A stretch of 5,044 bases of DNA, taken from the NCBI GenBank assembly GCA_944390615.1, contig CALXRJ010000019.1, forward strand, positions 1-5,044, given 5' to 3'. Numbering within the stretch: the stretch's first letter is position 1; each line of letters opens with the position of its first letter. Source of the stretch: an uncultured Clostridia bacterium. GTDB taxonomy: Bacteria; Bacillota; Clostridia; TANB77; CAG-508. Position numbers and translations under genes: made by a program. The notes beneath the pieces are model-generated. The model worked only from the letters and a program-made list of their open reading frames with translations. It had not been told where the DNA came from and made no database searches. Shown piece after piece: positions 1-5,005 of this stretch.

Positions 1-1482
1 TTGTAAAAAAATCAATTGATGCAAGAGATAAAAGCTAAATTTTTTATTGTTATGAGGTAGATGTTGAGGTAGAAAATGAAGAAAAGATTTTAAAAAAAAG
101 TAAATCGAAAGATATTTTAAAAACACCAAAAGAAGAATATGCTTTTTCCATAACAGGAACGAAAAAAATGAAACATAGACCAGTGATTATTGGTTCTGGT
201 CCAGCTGGCTTATTTTCTGCATATATGCTTGCCAAATACGGATACAAACCGTTAATTTTAGAAAGAGGAGAAAAGATTGAAAATCGAGTAAAAACAGTAG
301 AAAAGTTCTGGAAAGAGGGAACTCTTAATCCAGAATCTAATGTACAGTTTGGAGAAGGAGGTGCTGGAACTTTTTCAGATGGCAAACTAAATACCTCTGT
401 GAAAGATAAAGAATTTCGAAACAAAAAAGTTTTAGAAATCTTTGTAGAAGCAGGAGCACCAAAAGAAATTTTGTATCTTAATAAACCTCATATCGGAACA
501 GATTTACTAAGAACTGTAATTCAAAATTTGAGAAATAAAATTATCGAAATGGGGGGAGAAATAAGATATCAAGCCTGTTTAACTGATATAGAAATTAAAA
601 ATTCTACCATTCAATCCATTACAATAAATGGCAAAGAAAAAATGGAAGTTGATGTAGTTATTTTAGCAATAGGACATAGTGCAAGAGACACTTTTCAAAT
701 GCTATACAAAAAGCAAATTCCAATGGAACCAAAACCTTTTGCAGTAGGCGTGAGAGTTCAACATACACAAGAGATGATAAATTTTGCCCAATATGGAATT
801 TTTAAAGAAAAGCTGCCACCAGCATCTTATAAGCTAACCTTTCATGCCAAAGGCGGAAGAGGAGTTTATTCATTTTGTATGTGCCCAGGAGGTTATGTAG
901 TAAATAGTTCTTCTGAAAAAGAACATTTGGTGATTAATGGAATGAGCAATTTTAAAAGAGACACGCAAAATGCCAATTCTGCAATTGTTGTAATCGTAAA
1001 ACCAGAAGATTTTCAAAATAGATTATTTGGAGGGCTAGAATTTCAACAAGAATTAGAGAAAAAGGCTTATGCTTTAGGACATGGAAAAATTCCCGTTCAG
1101 CTTTTAGGTGATTTTATGCAAAACCAAAAATCAAGCGAATTTGGGGAAGTTCAACCGATCTTTAAAGGAGATTATGAATTAACTAATTTACAAGAAATTT
1201 TACCTAATTTTGTTGTACAGGCATTACAAGAAGCTTTTCCCAATTTTGATAAAAAAATAAAAGGATTTGCTAAAAAGGATTCGATTTTAGCAGGCGTAGA
1301 GACCAGAACATCTTCTCCTATAAGAATAGTAAGACAAGAAAATGGAGAAAGTAAAATAAAAGGTTTATATCCAGCTGGAGAAGGAGCTGGATATGCACGG
1401 AGGCATTATGTCTGCTGCTATGGATGGAATAAAAACAGCAGAAAATATTGCTAAGATATTTTTGGGACGTGGAGCAAGATAG
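1..1482 (+). pseudogene. FAD-dependent dehydrogenase-like protein (COG2509 type), broken and 5'-partial
   Basis: The reading frame is recognisable from base 3 to 1482 but is interrupted twice. The longest intact stretch, 168-1454, starts at an internal Met. Just before it, in the same frame, codons 39-167 encode family-like sequence (YEVDVEVENEEKIL, then FSITGTKK), preceded by KKSIDARDKS and a TAA at 36-38. Counting from the Met at 168, residues 9-14 are GSGPAG, the Rossmann FAD-binding loop, followed by LILERG. Further on are VQFGEGGAGTFSDGKLNT, VVILAIGHSA, RGVYSFCMCPGGYVVN and ETRTSSPIRI, all typical of this uncharacterised flavoprotein family. At GLYPAGEGAGYA the frame shifts. Skipping the C at 1398 restores GGIMSAAMDGIKTAENIAKIFLG and a stop at 1480-1482. 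Family members are cytosolic flavoproteins of roughly 450-550 residues whose substrate is not known to me. Start codon and promoter lie outside the window. A sequencing error could explain one lesion, less easily both. Confidence 0.85.
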
Positions 1483-1491
1483 AAAAATTGC

Positions 1492-1602
1492 TGCATATAC
1501 TAAGTATTTATCTGCATATATAAATAAAAAATATATGCACAAAACTGTTGACTATCTGCATATAAAATGATAAAATATATGCAGATAATATAAGAATATG
1601 CA
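1492..1602. repeat. Symmetric array of six TGCATATA half-sites (candidate operator)
   Basis: Forward TGCATATA occurs at 1492-1499, 1513-1520 and 1557-1564. The reverse complement TATATGCA occurs at 1532-1539 and 1576-1583, with a one-mismatch copy AATATGCA at 1595-1602. Two inverted pairs, 1513/1532 and 1557/1576, each enclose an 11-base gap. The half-sites mirror each other about position 1548, exactly for four and within 2 bases for the outer two. The inner arms extend to 12 bases, TATCTGCATATA at 1509-1520 and 1553-1564 and its complement at 1576-1587. The array covers the promoter of the Fic gene, so binding by a dimeric regulator is likely. The winged helix of the Fic protein is one candidate ligand, which is inference only. 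No gene is seen in this gap. Confidence 0.65.
1548..1576 (+). promoter_or_regulatory. Sigma-A-type promoter of the Fic gene
   Basis: TTGACT at 1548-1553, a 17-base spacer and TAAAAT at 1571-1576 form a good housekeeping promoter about 64 bases before the Fic start codon. The -35 box begins at the symmetry centre of the TGCATATA half-site array, and the -10 box falls in the 11-base gap between two inverted half-sites. Bound regulator would therefore be expected to block RNA polymerase. Confidence 0.6.
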
Positions 1603-1639
1603 TAAAAAATTAAAAAAATATGCGGAAAGAAGGCTTATA

Positions 1640-2698
1640 ATGAAAAGATTTGATTATTCATTTTTAGATAATGGATTATTGCCAGCTAATTTAATAAATA
1701 TCACAAGTACAATTTATTCATTAAAAACAGGAGCAAAAATTAGAAAAGATGAATATGAAAGAATATTTACTGAATTAGAGAAAATTGCGATAATTCAGTC
1801 TGTAAAAAGTTCAAACGCTATAGAAGGTATAGTAACAAGCGATGAACGTATTGACGAAATAGTAAATCAAAATAGTAAACCATTGAACCATAATGAAAAT
1901 GAAATTGCAGGATATAGAGATGCATTAAATCAAATACATTTGCATTATGAGGATATAGAATTTAGTGAAAATACTATATTAAGATTACATGAAATAATGA
2001 TGAGTTATACAGGTAGCGAAGATGCAGGTCAATATAAAACGAATCAAAACTATATTGTTGAAGAAGATAAGCAAGGAAATAGAAAAATGAGATTTAAGCC
2101 TTTAGATGCTAAAGAAACGCCAGATGCAATGAGACAATTGGTGTTGGCTTATCAAGATGCTTGTAATAACTCTAATATTAATCAATTATTATTAATACCA
2201 TGTGTTATTCTTGATTTCTTATGTATACGCCCATTTAGAGATGGAAATGGAAGAATGTCCAGATTATTAACCTTGTTATTATTATATAAAAATGGTTTTG
2301 ATGTAGGAAGATATGTTTCGTTTGAAGAACAAATAAATAATAGTAAAGGAAATTATTATGAGGCATTAAAATTATCTTCTAATAATTGGTTAGAAAATGA
2401 ACATAGTTATATTCCTTTTATAGAAAATTTTTTATCTACTTTATATATGTGTTATAAAGAACTAGATAAAAGGTTTAGCGTTGTAAATAGTAATAAAATT
2501 ACAAAAAAAGCAAGAATAGAAGCTACCATATTAAATAATTTAACACCTATATCAAAAGCTGAAATATGCAAAATATTGCCTGATGTAAGTACTACAACTG
2601 TAGAAGCTGTTTTGGGTTCGATGGTTAAGGATGGTTCGATCATTATAATTGGAAGTGGAAGAAATACCAAGTATTTAAGAAACGAGAAAGGTCAATAA
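1640..2698 (+). CDS. Fic family protein with C-terminal winged helix; Fic-motif His replaced by Arg
   Basis: Fic domains usually transfer AMP from ATP to a hydroxyl side chain of a target protein in the cytoplasm. I start at the ATG at 1640 (352 residues) because GAAAGAAGG lies 6 bases upstream and family-like sequence begins at MKRFDYSFLDNGLLP. An in-frame ATG at 1598 would add 14 lysine/arginine-rich residues but has no evident binding site. Residues 58-63, SNAIEG, match the S/TxxxEG inhibitory helix, here N-terminal, which is class II as in Shewanella SoFic. The Fic motif is at 197-208, RPFRDGNGRMSR. The consensus is HxFx(D/E)GNGRxxR, so the general-base histidine at 197 is Arg (CGC at 2228-2230), while the phosphate-binding DGNGR and last Arg remain. 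A winged helix-turn-helix occupies roughly residues 290-345. The frame is otherwise full length and intact. Loss of the histidine normally abolishes AMPylation, so this may be a pseudoenzyme, a DNA-binding regulator or an early stage of decay. The gene is very AT-rich. No clear terminator follows. Confidence 0.9.
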   Translation: MKRFDYSFLDNGLLPANLINITSTIYSLKTGAKIRKDEYERIFTELEKIAIIQSVKSSNAIEGIVTSDERIDEIVNQNSKPLNHNENEIAGYRDALNQIHLHYEDIEFSENTILRLHEIMMSYTGSEDAGQYKTNQNYIVEEDKQGNRKMRFKPLDAKETPDAMRQLVLAYQDACNNSNINQLLLIPCVILDFLCIRPFRDGNGRMSRLLTLLLLYKNGFDVGRYVSFEEQINNSKGNYYEALKLSSNNWLENEHSYIPFIENFLSTLYMCYKELDKRFSVVNSNKITKKARIEATILNNLTPISKAEICKILPDVSTTTVEAVLGSMVKDGSIIIIGSGRNTKYLRNEKGQ

Positions 2699-2773
2699 GT
2701 TCTTAAAAAGTGTCGATGGAGGAATCAAAAAGTACACAATTAAATAGTAAAAAATAAATAAAATATATTTTAA

Positions 2774-2828
2774 AAGGATAGTATAAAATATTATAGGAAG
2801 CTTTCCATAAAACTTTACACTATCCCTT
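2774..2828. repeat. 55-base imperfect palindrome of unknown nature
   Basis: AAGGATAGT at 2774-2782 pairs with ACTATCCCTT at 2819-2828, with one bulged C. Inside, TAAA pairs with TTTA and a GGAA/TTCC stem surrounds the centre near 2800. It sits between the Fic gene and the next promoter. There is no run of T after it, so it is a poor intrinsic terminator. It could be a tiny non-autonomous element, a remnant of insertion-sequence ends or a regulatory RNA hairpin. The rest of 2699-2848 holds only a 14-base AT palindrome at 2759-2772 and a small ACTTT/AAAGT hairpin at 2835-2849. Confidence 0.5.
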
Positions 2829-2848
2829 ATGGGCACTTTATTAAAAAG

Positions 2849-2877
2849 TTGTAAAATATAAAAAAATATGATATAAT
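2849..2877 (+). promoter_or_regulatory. Sigma-A-type promoter of the 137-residue protein gene
   Basis: TTGTAA at 2849-2854, a 17-base spacer and a perfect TATAAT at 2872-2877 precede the gene. The start codon is 33 bases downstream, and a perfect AGGAGG lies at 2897-2902. The short leader leaves little room for RNA-level control. The gene appears to be transcribed alone, since a terminator follows it. Confidence 0.65.
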
Positions 2878-2910
2878 GTTAACATAAATAAAATTCAGGA
2901 GGAAAAAAGT

Positions 2911-3324
2911 ATGAGAATACGTAATATCGAAATGCGGGATTGGAACGAATTGTTAGGAGCTGGATGTTACCAGTTCGCAGTAGGCATGTTTGACCACAGA
3001 CCTCTTCTAATAGGAGACTATATTGGAGAAAGGCGGACTTGGAGACACACCAATCAACAGATTTTAAATACCCTAAAAAAAGAGCTGGAATACCTAGGTT
3101 TTTCCGTTCGCGACAGCCAGGTGGAGGAAATTCCACGGGAAAATGAAAGAAAAATATTTCTCGAAAGAGAAATCCAAACAGGATATTACCATTTCCTGTG
3201 GTGGAATCCGGAAACGGCCACTTGGTGGGGCAAGGAAGCCGACAGACGGCCAAAAGAAGAAGGCCGGAAACCCGTAGCAGACAACAACCATCTTGTAGAA
3301 GGGTGGTGCTTCATACTTAGCTAA
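2911..3324 (+). CDS. Hypothetical 137-residue protein, possibly NlpC/P60-like cysteine hydrolase
   Basis: I do not recognise this protein with certainty. The start is secure, with AGGAGG 8 bases before the ATG and a strong promoter upstream. There is no signal peptide or membrane segment, so it should be cytoplasmic. It is charged and tryptophan-rich. Visible landmarks are GAGCYQFAVG (Cys19) near the N-terminus, YYHFLWWNPETATWWGK (His94) in the second half and GWCFILS at the end. A conserved Cys-Tyr-x-(F/Y)-Ala near the N-terminus, then (Y/F)HFYR...W..K, then a terminal GYF resembles small NlpC/P60-like cysteine hydrolases that I recall from phages and Clostridia, which suggests Cys19 and His94 as a catalytic pair. 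That match is from memory and weak. GC content is clearly higher than in all neighbours, with CGG, CGC and GCC codons, which suggests a different history. It forms a single-gene transcription unit between its own promoter and a terminator. Confidence 0.75.
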   Translation: MRIRNIEMRDWNELLGAGCYQFAVGMFDHRPLLIGDYIGERRTWRHTNQQILNTLKKELEYLGFSVRDSQVEEIPRENERKIFLEREIQTGYYHFLWWNPETATWWGKEADRRPKEEGRKPVADNNHLVEGWCFILS

Positions 3325-3327
3325 GAA

Positions 3328-3375
3328 AAAGAAACCCGGTTTAGAACAAATGGACTAAGCCGGGTTTCTTTTTTT
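3328..3375. terminator. Strong, probably bidirectional intrinsic terminator
   Basis: The left arm 3328-3344 and right arm 3355-3371 form a 17-base stem with a single G-U type mismatch around a 10-base loop. The GC core is ACCCGG/CCGGGT. A T-run to 3375 follows on the plus strand, and an A-run at 3326-3330 gives a U-tail on the minus strand. It starts 4 bases after the stop of the 137-residue gene and abuts the stop codon of the convergent regulator, so it probably serves both. Confidence 0.88.
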
Positions 3376-3727
3376 AATTATTTTTCAAAAGTAAAGAAAG
3401 ATCTTTTAATAATTTAAGAGCAGCTATCAATTCTTCCTCACTATATTTTTCTAAATAAGATTTTGTTTCACTAAAAACCTGATCATCAAGTCCATATAGA
3501 ATATAATCAGAGGAATGACCACTTAAATCCCTAAGTAGTTTAATACTTCTGTAAACTAAATTACCTCTTCCTTCTTCCACTAAACCTAAAAATTGACTAG
3601 AGACACCGATTTTCTTAGCAAGGTCAGTTTTATTAAGTCTAAGTTCATTCTCTCGAATTGATTTTATTCTTTTTCCTCTTGCTATTTGTTCTTGTTTTTC
3701 TAAAGCTGCATCAAAATTTTTATTCAT
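3374..3727 (-). CDS. Xre-family helix-turn-helix transcriptional regulator
   Basis: This is a small cytoplasmic DNA-binding protein of 117 residues. I start at the ATG read from 3727 because GAGGTG lies 6 bases before it; the frame stays open 15 codons further upstream but has no matching binding site there. Residues 17-80 form the Xre/Cro-CI helix-turn-helix: RGKRIKSIRENELRLNKTDLAKKIGVSS is the support and positioning helices, QFLGLVEEGRGN the recognition helix and turn, and RSIKLLRDLSGHSSDYILYG the closing helices. The C-terminal 35 residues (SETKSYLEKYSEEELIAALKLLKDLS) look like a leucine-rich helix suited to dimerisation, without an obvious ligand or peptide-binding repeat domain. It is divergent from the Spo0A-type regulator across a 144-base gap. 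Xre proteins commonly control their own and their divergent neighbour's promoter, which is inferred here. The HTH assignment is firm and the target is unknown. Confidence 0.88.
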   Translation of the reverse strand: MNKNFDAALEKQEQIARGKRIKSIRENELRLNKTDLAKKIGVSSQFLGLVEEGRGNLVYRSIKLLRDLSGHSSDYILYGLDDQVFSETKSYLEKYSEEELIAALKLLKDLSLLLKNN

Positions 3728-3788
3728 CAAAATCACCTCACTTAACAATATTTTACAAAATAAAACACACAAATTTATAGGAAAACAT

Positions 3789-3800
3789 TATGTGTACATA
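3789..3800. promoter_or_regulatory. Short palindrome in the divergent intergenic region
   Basis: TATGT-GT-ACATA is a 12-base inverted repeat between the two divergent regulators. Its size suits the operator of a dimeric Xre repressor. It is only a single copy in AT-rich DNA, so chance is possible. Confidence 0.3.
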
Positions 3801-3838
3801 TGGTATTTTCTGGGATTTTATGATATATTGTAAAATAA

Positions 3839-3845
3839 TGTCGAA
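3839..3845 (+). promoter_or_regulatory. 0A-box-like heptamer TGTCGAA upstream of the Spo0A-type regulator gene
   Basis: TGTCGAA matches the consensus box bound by Spo0A (TGNCGAA). It lies 26 bases before the start codon and 2 bases after a plausible -10 box (TAAAAT, 3831-3836), so a bound protein would cover the transcription start. A convincing -35 box is not seen. A further TCGAAGAA follows at 3851-3858. Control by canonical Spo0A or by the encoded paralogue is inference. Confidence 0.4.
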
Positions 3846-3871
3846 AAAAATCGAAGAAGGGAGAATGAATT

Positions 3872-4660
3872 ATGGAACCTAAACCGATGAAAATTTTAAT
3901 TATTGAAGATGACATGGATGACTGCAATGCCTTTAAAAACTGTGCAAAAGATAGGAATGACATAGAAATTGTAGCCATAACAGATTCAGATATGGAAGGA
4001 TTAAAATATGTAAAAAGTAAGCAACCAGAAGGAATAGTATTAGATTTAGAACTGAATAACAGTTTTTCTGGCAGTGCTGATTCACTAGAATTTTTATCCA
4101 ATTTAAAGAAATTGAATTTAAATTATGAGCCGATCGTAATTGTTACAACTCATGTAAACTCAAAAAGAACTTATGATTTACTACATAGAAATGGAGCTGA
4201 TTTAATACTTTATAAAGATCATCCCAAATATTCAAGTGAACATGTATTAAACAATTTTATCAATTTGAGAAAAATAAACACCAATCAGAGAACAGCAACA
4301 ATAGAAGAGGTAATAGAAAGTAAAGATGAAAAGATATCAGATTTGATTAATCATGAATTAGATTTAATTGGTGTTACGACAAAATTAAAAGGAAGAGATT
4401 ATGTACATGATGCAATTTTGTATTTAATCTTAAATGATAAGAAAAACACAAATGTAATACAACAGTTAACCAAAAAGTATAAAAAGTCTGGTACGACAAT
4501 AACAAACGGTATACAAAATGCTATTATCCATGCTTGGAGAGTAACTCCAATAGAGGATTTAGAAGTTTATTATACTGCCAGAATAAATTATGAAACAGAA
4601 ATTCCAACTCCTATGGAATTTATATATTATTATGTTAATAAAATAAAAAAGATGGTATAG
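3872..4660 (+). CDS. Response regulator with receiver domain and Spo0A-type C-terminal domain
   Basis: This is a cytoplasmic two-domain transcription factor of 262 residues, close to the usual Spo0A length. The ATG at 3872 follows GAAGGGAGA by about 9 bases. Residues 6-120 form a receiver with every key position present: acidic pocket E12-D13-D14, phosphoacceptor D58 in IVLDLEL, switch T92 in IVIVTTH and K115 in LILYKDH. After a linker, residues about 157-262 match the Spo0A C-terminal fold: LIGVTTKLKGRDYVHDAILY, a TTITNGIQNAIIHAWRV helix-turn-helix and PTPMEFIYYYVNKIKK. In the recognition helix, RVERAIRH of Spo0A aligns with NGIQNAIIH, so the DNA-contacting arginines are replaced and its DNA target may differ. 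It is probably a Spo0A paralogue rather than the sporulation master regulator itself. No histidine kinase gene is in view. It is divergent from the Xre regulator and appears monocistronic, since hairpins begin at its stop codon. Confidence 0.88.
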   Translation: MEPKPMKILIIEDDMDDCNAFKNCAKDRNDIEIVAITDSDMEGLKYVKSKQPEGIVLDLELNNSFSGSADSLEFLSNLKKLNLNYEPIVIVTTHVNSKRTYDLLHRNGADLILYKDHPKYSSEHVLNNFINLRKINTNQRTATIEEVIESKDEKISDLINHELDLIGVTTKLKGRDYVHDAILYLILNDKKNTNVIQQLTKKYKKSGTTITNGIQNAIIHAWRVTPIEDLEVYYTARINYETEIPTPMEFIYYYVNKIKKMV

Positions 4661-4691
4661 GTTTATTTACAAAATAATTTGTAGATAAACC
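4660..4691 (+). other. Stem-loop directly at the stop of the Spo0A-type gene
   Basis: The 14-base arms 4660-4673 and 4678-4691 (GGTTTATTTACAAA and its near complement) enclose the loop ATAA with one G-U type mismatch. The first base is the last base of the TAG stop. It is followed by A rather than T, so it is not a terminator itself; it may protect the mRNA 3' end or act with the terminator that follows immediately. Confidence 0.5.
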
Positions 4692-4731
4692 AAAAAATAG
4701 AACGTCCAACCGAATGGACGTTCTATTTTTT
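4692..4731. terminator. Perfect 17-base-pair bidirectional terminator
   Basis: The arms AAAAAATAGAACGTCCA (4692-4708) and their exact complement (4715-4731) enclose a 6-base loop. The stem ends in six A and six T, so the RNA has a U-tail in both directions. On the plus strand it ends the Spo0A-type gene. On the minus strand it would end any transcript that starts near 4801. Confidence 0.88.
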
Positions 4732-4801
4732 ACCATTTTTTTTCATTTTTTGCCACCTTTTTTCATCGCGAGATACCGATAAATTTTACGGTTGCGATGA
4801 T
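4692..4801 (-). ncRNA. Possible small RNA, about 110 nt, minus strand
   Basis: On the minus strand TTGAAA (4837-4832), an 18-base spacer and TATACT (4813-4808) form a good promoter. A start near 4801 would give a short RNA with an imperfect hairpin (4764-4799: CATCGC/GCGATG outer and ACCG/CGGT inner stems), then AAAGGTGG and the terminator at 4692-4731. The only reading frames are of 7 codons: one starts at 4766, and one starts at 4746, 6 bases after AAAGGTGG, giving MKKNGKK with its stop inside the terminator stem. Either a regulatory RNA or a spurious promoter is possible. No known family is recognised. Confidence 0.3.
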
Positions 4802-4812
4802 ATTTTTAGTAT
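4784..4812 (+). promoter_or_regulatory. Weak candidate promoter for the 15-residue peptide gene
   Basis: TTTTAC (4784-4789), a 17-base spacer and TAGTAT (4807-4812) could drive the small peptide gene. The -10 region overlaps that of the opposing minus-strand promoter (4808-4813), so the two could share one symmetric -10 region. Neither plus-strand hexamer is strong. Confidence 0.25.
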
Positions 4813-4864
4813 AGCAGAGAAATGCGAAAGCTTTCAAAAGCTTGAAGGAAAGGTGGTGGGATGT

Positions 4865-4912
4865 ATGAGCTGGGAAGATTTTATAGCTTGGTTAGCATAT
4901 TGGATGAGATAG
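4865..4912 (+). CDS. Candidate 15-residue tryptophan-rich peptide
   Basis: The frame encodes MSWEDFIAWLAYWMR and then TAG. It is supported by AAAGGTGG at 4849-4856, spaced 8 bases from the ATG, and by a strong terminator 8 bases after the stop; the plus-strand promoter is weak. The peptide has three Trp (3, 9, 13) and Phe, Ile, Leu, Tyr and Met placed so that a helix would be amphipathic. It has no export signal and no cleavage site. It could be a leader peptide, a membrane-active peptide or a small signal, and the sequence does not decide. An overlapping frame from the ATG at 4861 (18 residues, MYELGRFYSLVS...) is closer to the binding site than usual and is a less likely alternative. Confidence 0.4.
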   Translation: MSWEDFIAWLAYWMR

Positions 4913-4920
4913 TATAGATA

Positions 4921-4964
4921 AAAATAAGCATATAAAACTATTTTTATATTGCTTATTTTTTTTA
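4921..4964 (+). terminator. Intrinsic terminator after the small peptide gene
   Basis: The arm 4921-4938 (AAAAATAAGCATATAAAA) pairs with TTTTATATTGCTTATTTTT from about 4943, with one bulged base and a 4-base loop, and a T-run reaches 4964. It begins 8 bases after the peptide stop codon, which supports a separate short transcript there. Confidence 0.7.
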
Positions 4965-4978
4965 TTTATAATATAATT
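4950..4978 (+). promoter_or_regulatory. Candidate promoter for the gene starting at 5006
   Basis: TTGCTT (4950-4955), a 17-base spacer and TATAAT (4973-4978) precede the last gene. The -35 box lies within the descending arm of the preceding terminator, which packs the two units tightly. The region is very AT-rich, so chance -10 matches are likely. Confidence 0.4.
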
Positions 4979-5005
4979 ATACCGAAAAGGAGATTTTTAA
5001 TTAAT

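Noticed and set aside
50..424. Open frame on the minus strand opposite the dehydrogenase-like gene
   Set aside because: It lies fully antisense to clearly family-like coding sequence, has a Ser/Phe-rich composition and no ribosome binding site.
1598..1639. Upstream in-frame ATG for the Fic gene
   Set aside because: It has no Shine-Dalgarno sequence, overlaps the last half-site of the operator-like array and adds a Lys/Arg-rich stretch outside the family's usual start. The ATG at 1640 has a proper site.
2716..2757. 13-codon frame MEESKSTQLNSKK after the Fic gene
   Set aside because: There is no ribosome binding site at a suitable distance and the composition is unremarkable, with no conserved context. 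It could be a fragment of a lost gene, but nothing shows it.
2879..3291. Minus-strand open frames opposite the 137-residue gene
   Set aside because: The plus strand has a matched promoter, AGGAGG and a terminator for its gene. The minus frames lack these signals and run through the plus-strand promoter region.
3728..3772. Longer N-terminus for the Xre regulator (MCVLFCKILLSEVIL)
   Set aside because: The extra codons contain the ribosome binding site of the ATG at 3727, and the hydrophobic stretch is not part of the helix-turn-helix fold.
4732..4770. T-rich repeats (TTTTTTCATTTTTT, CACCTTTTTTCAT) as a tandem repeat
   Set aside because: The units are irregular and are better explained as low-complexity sequence next to the terminator.
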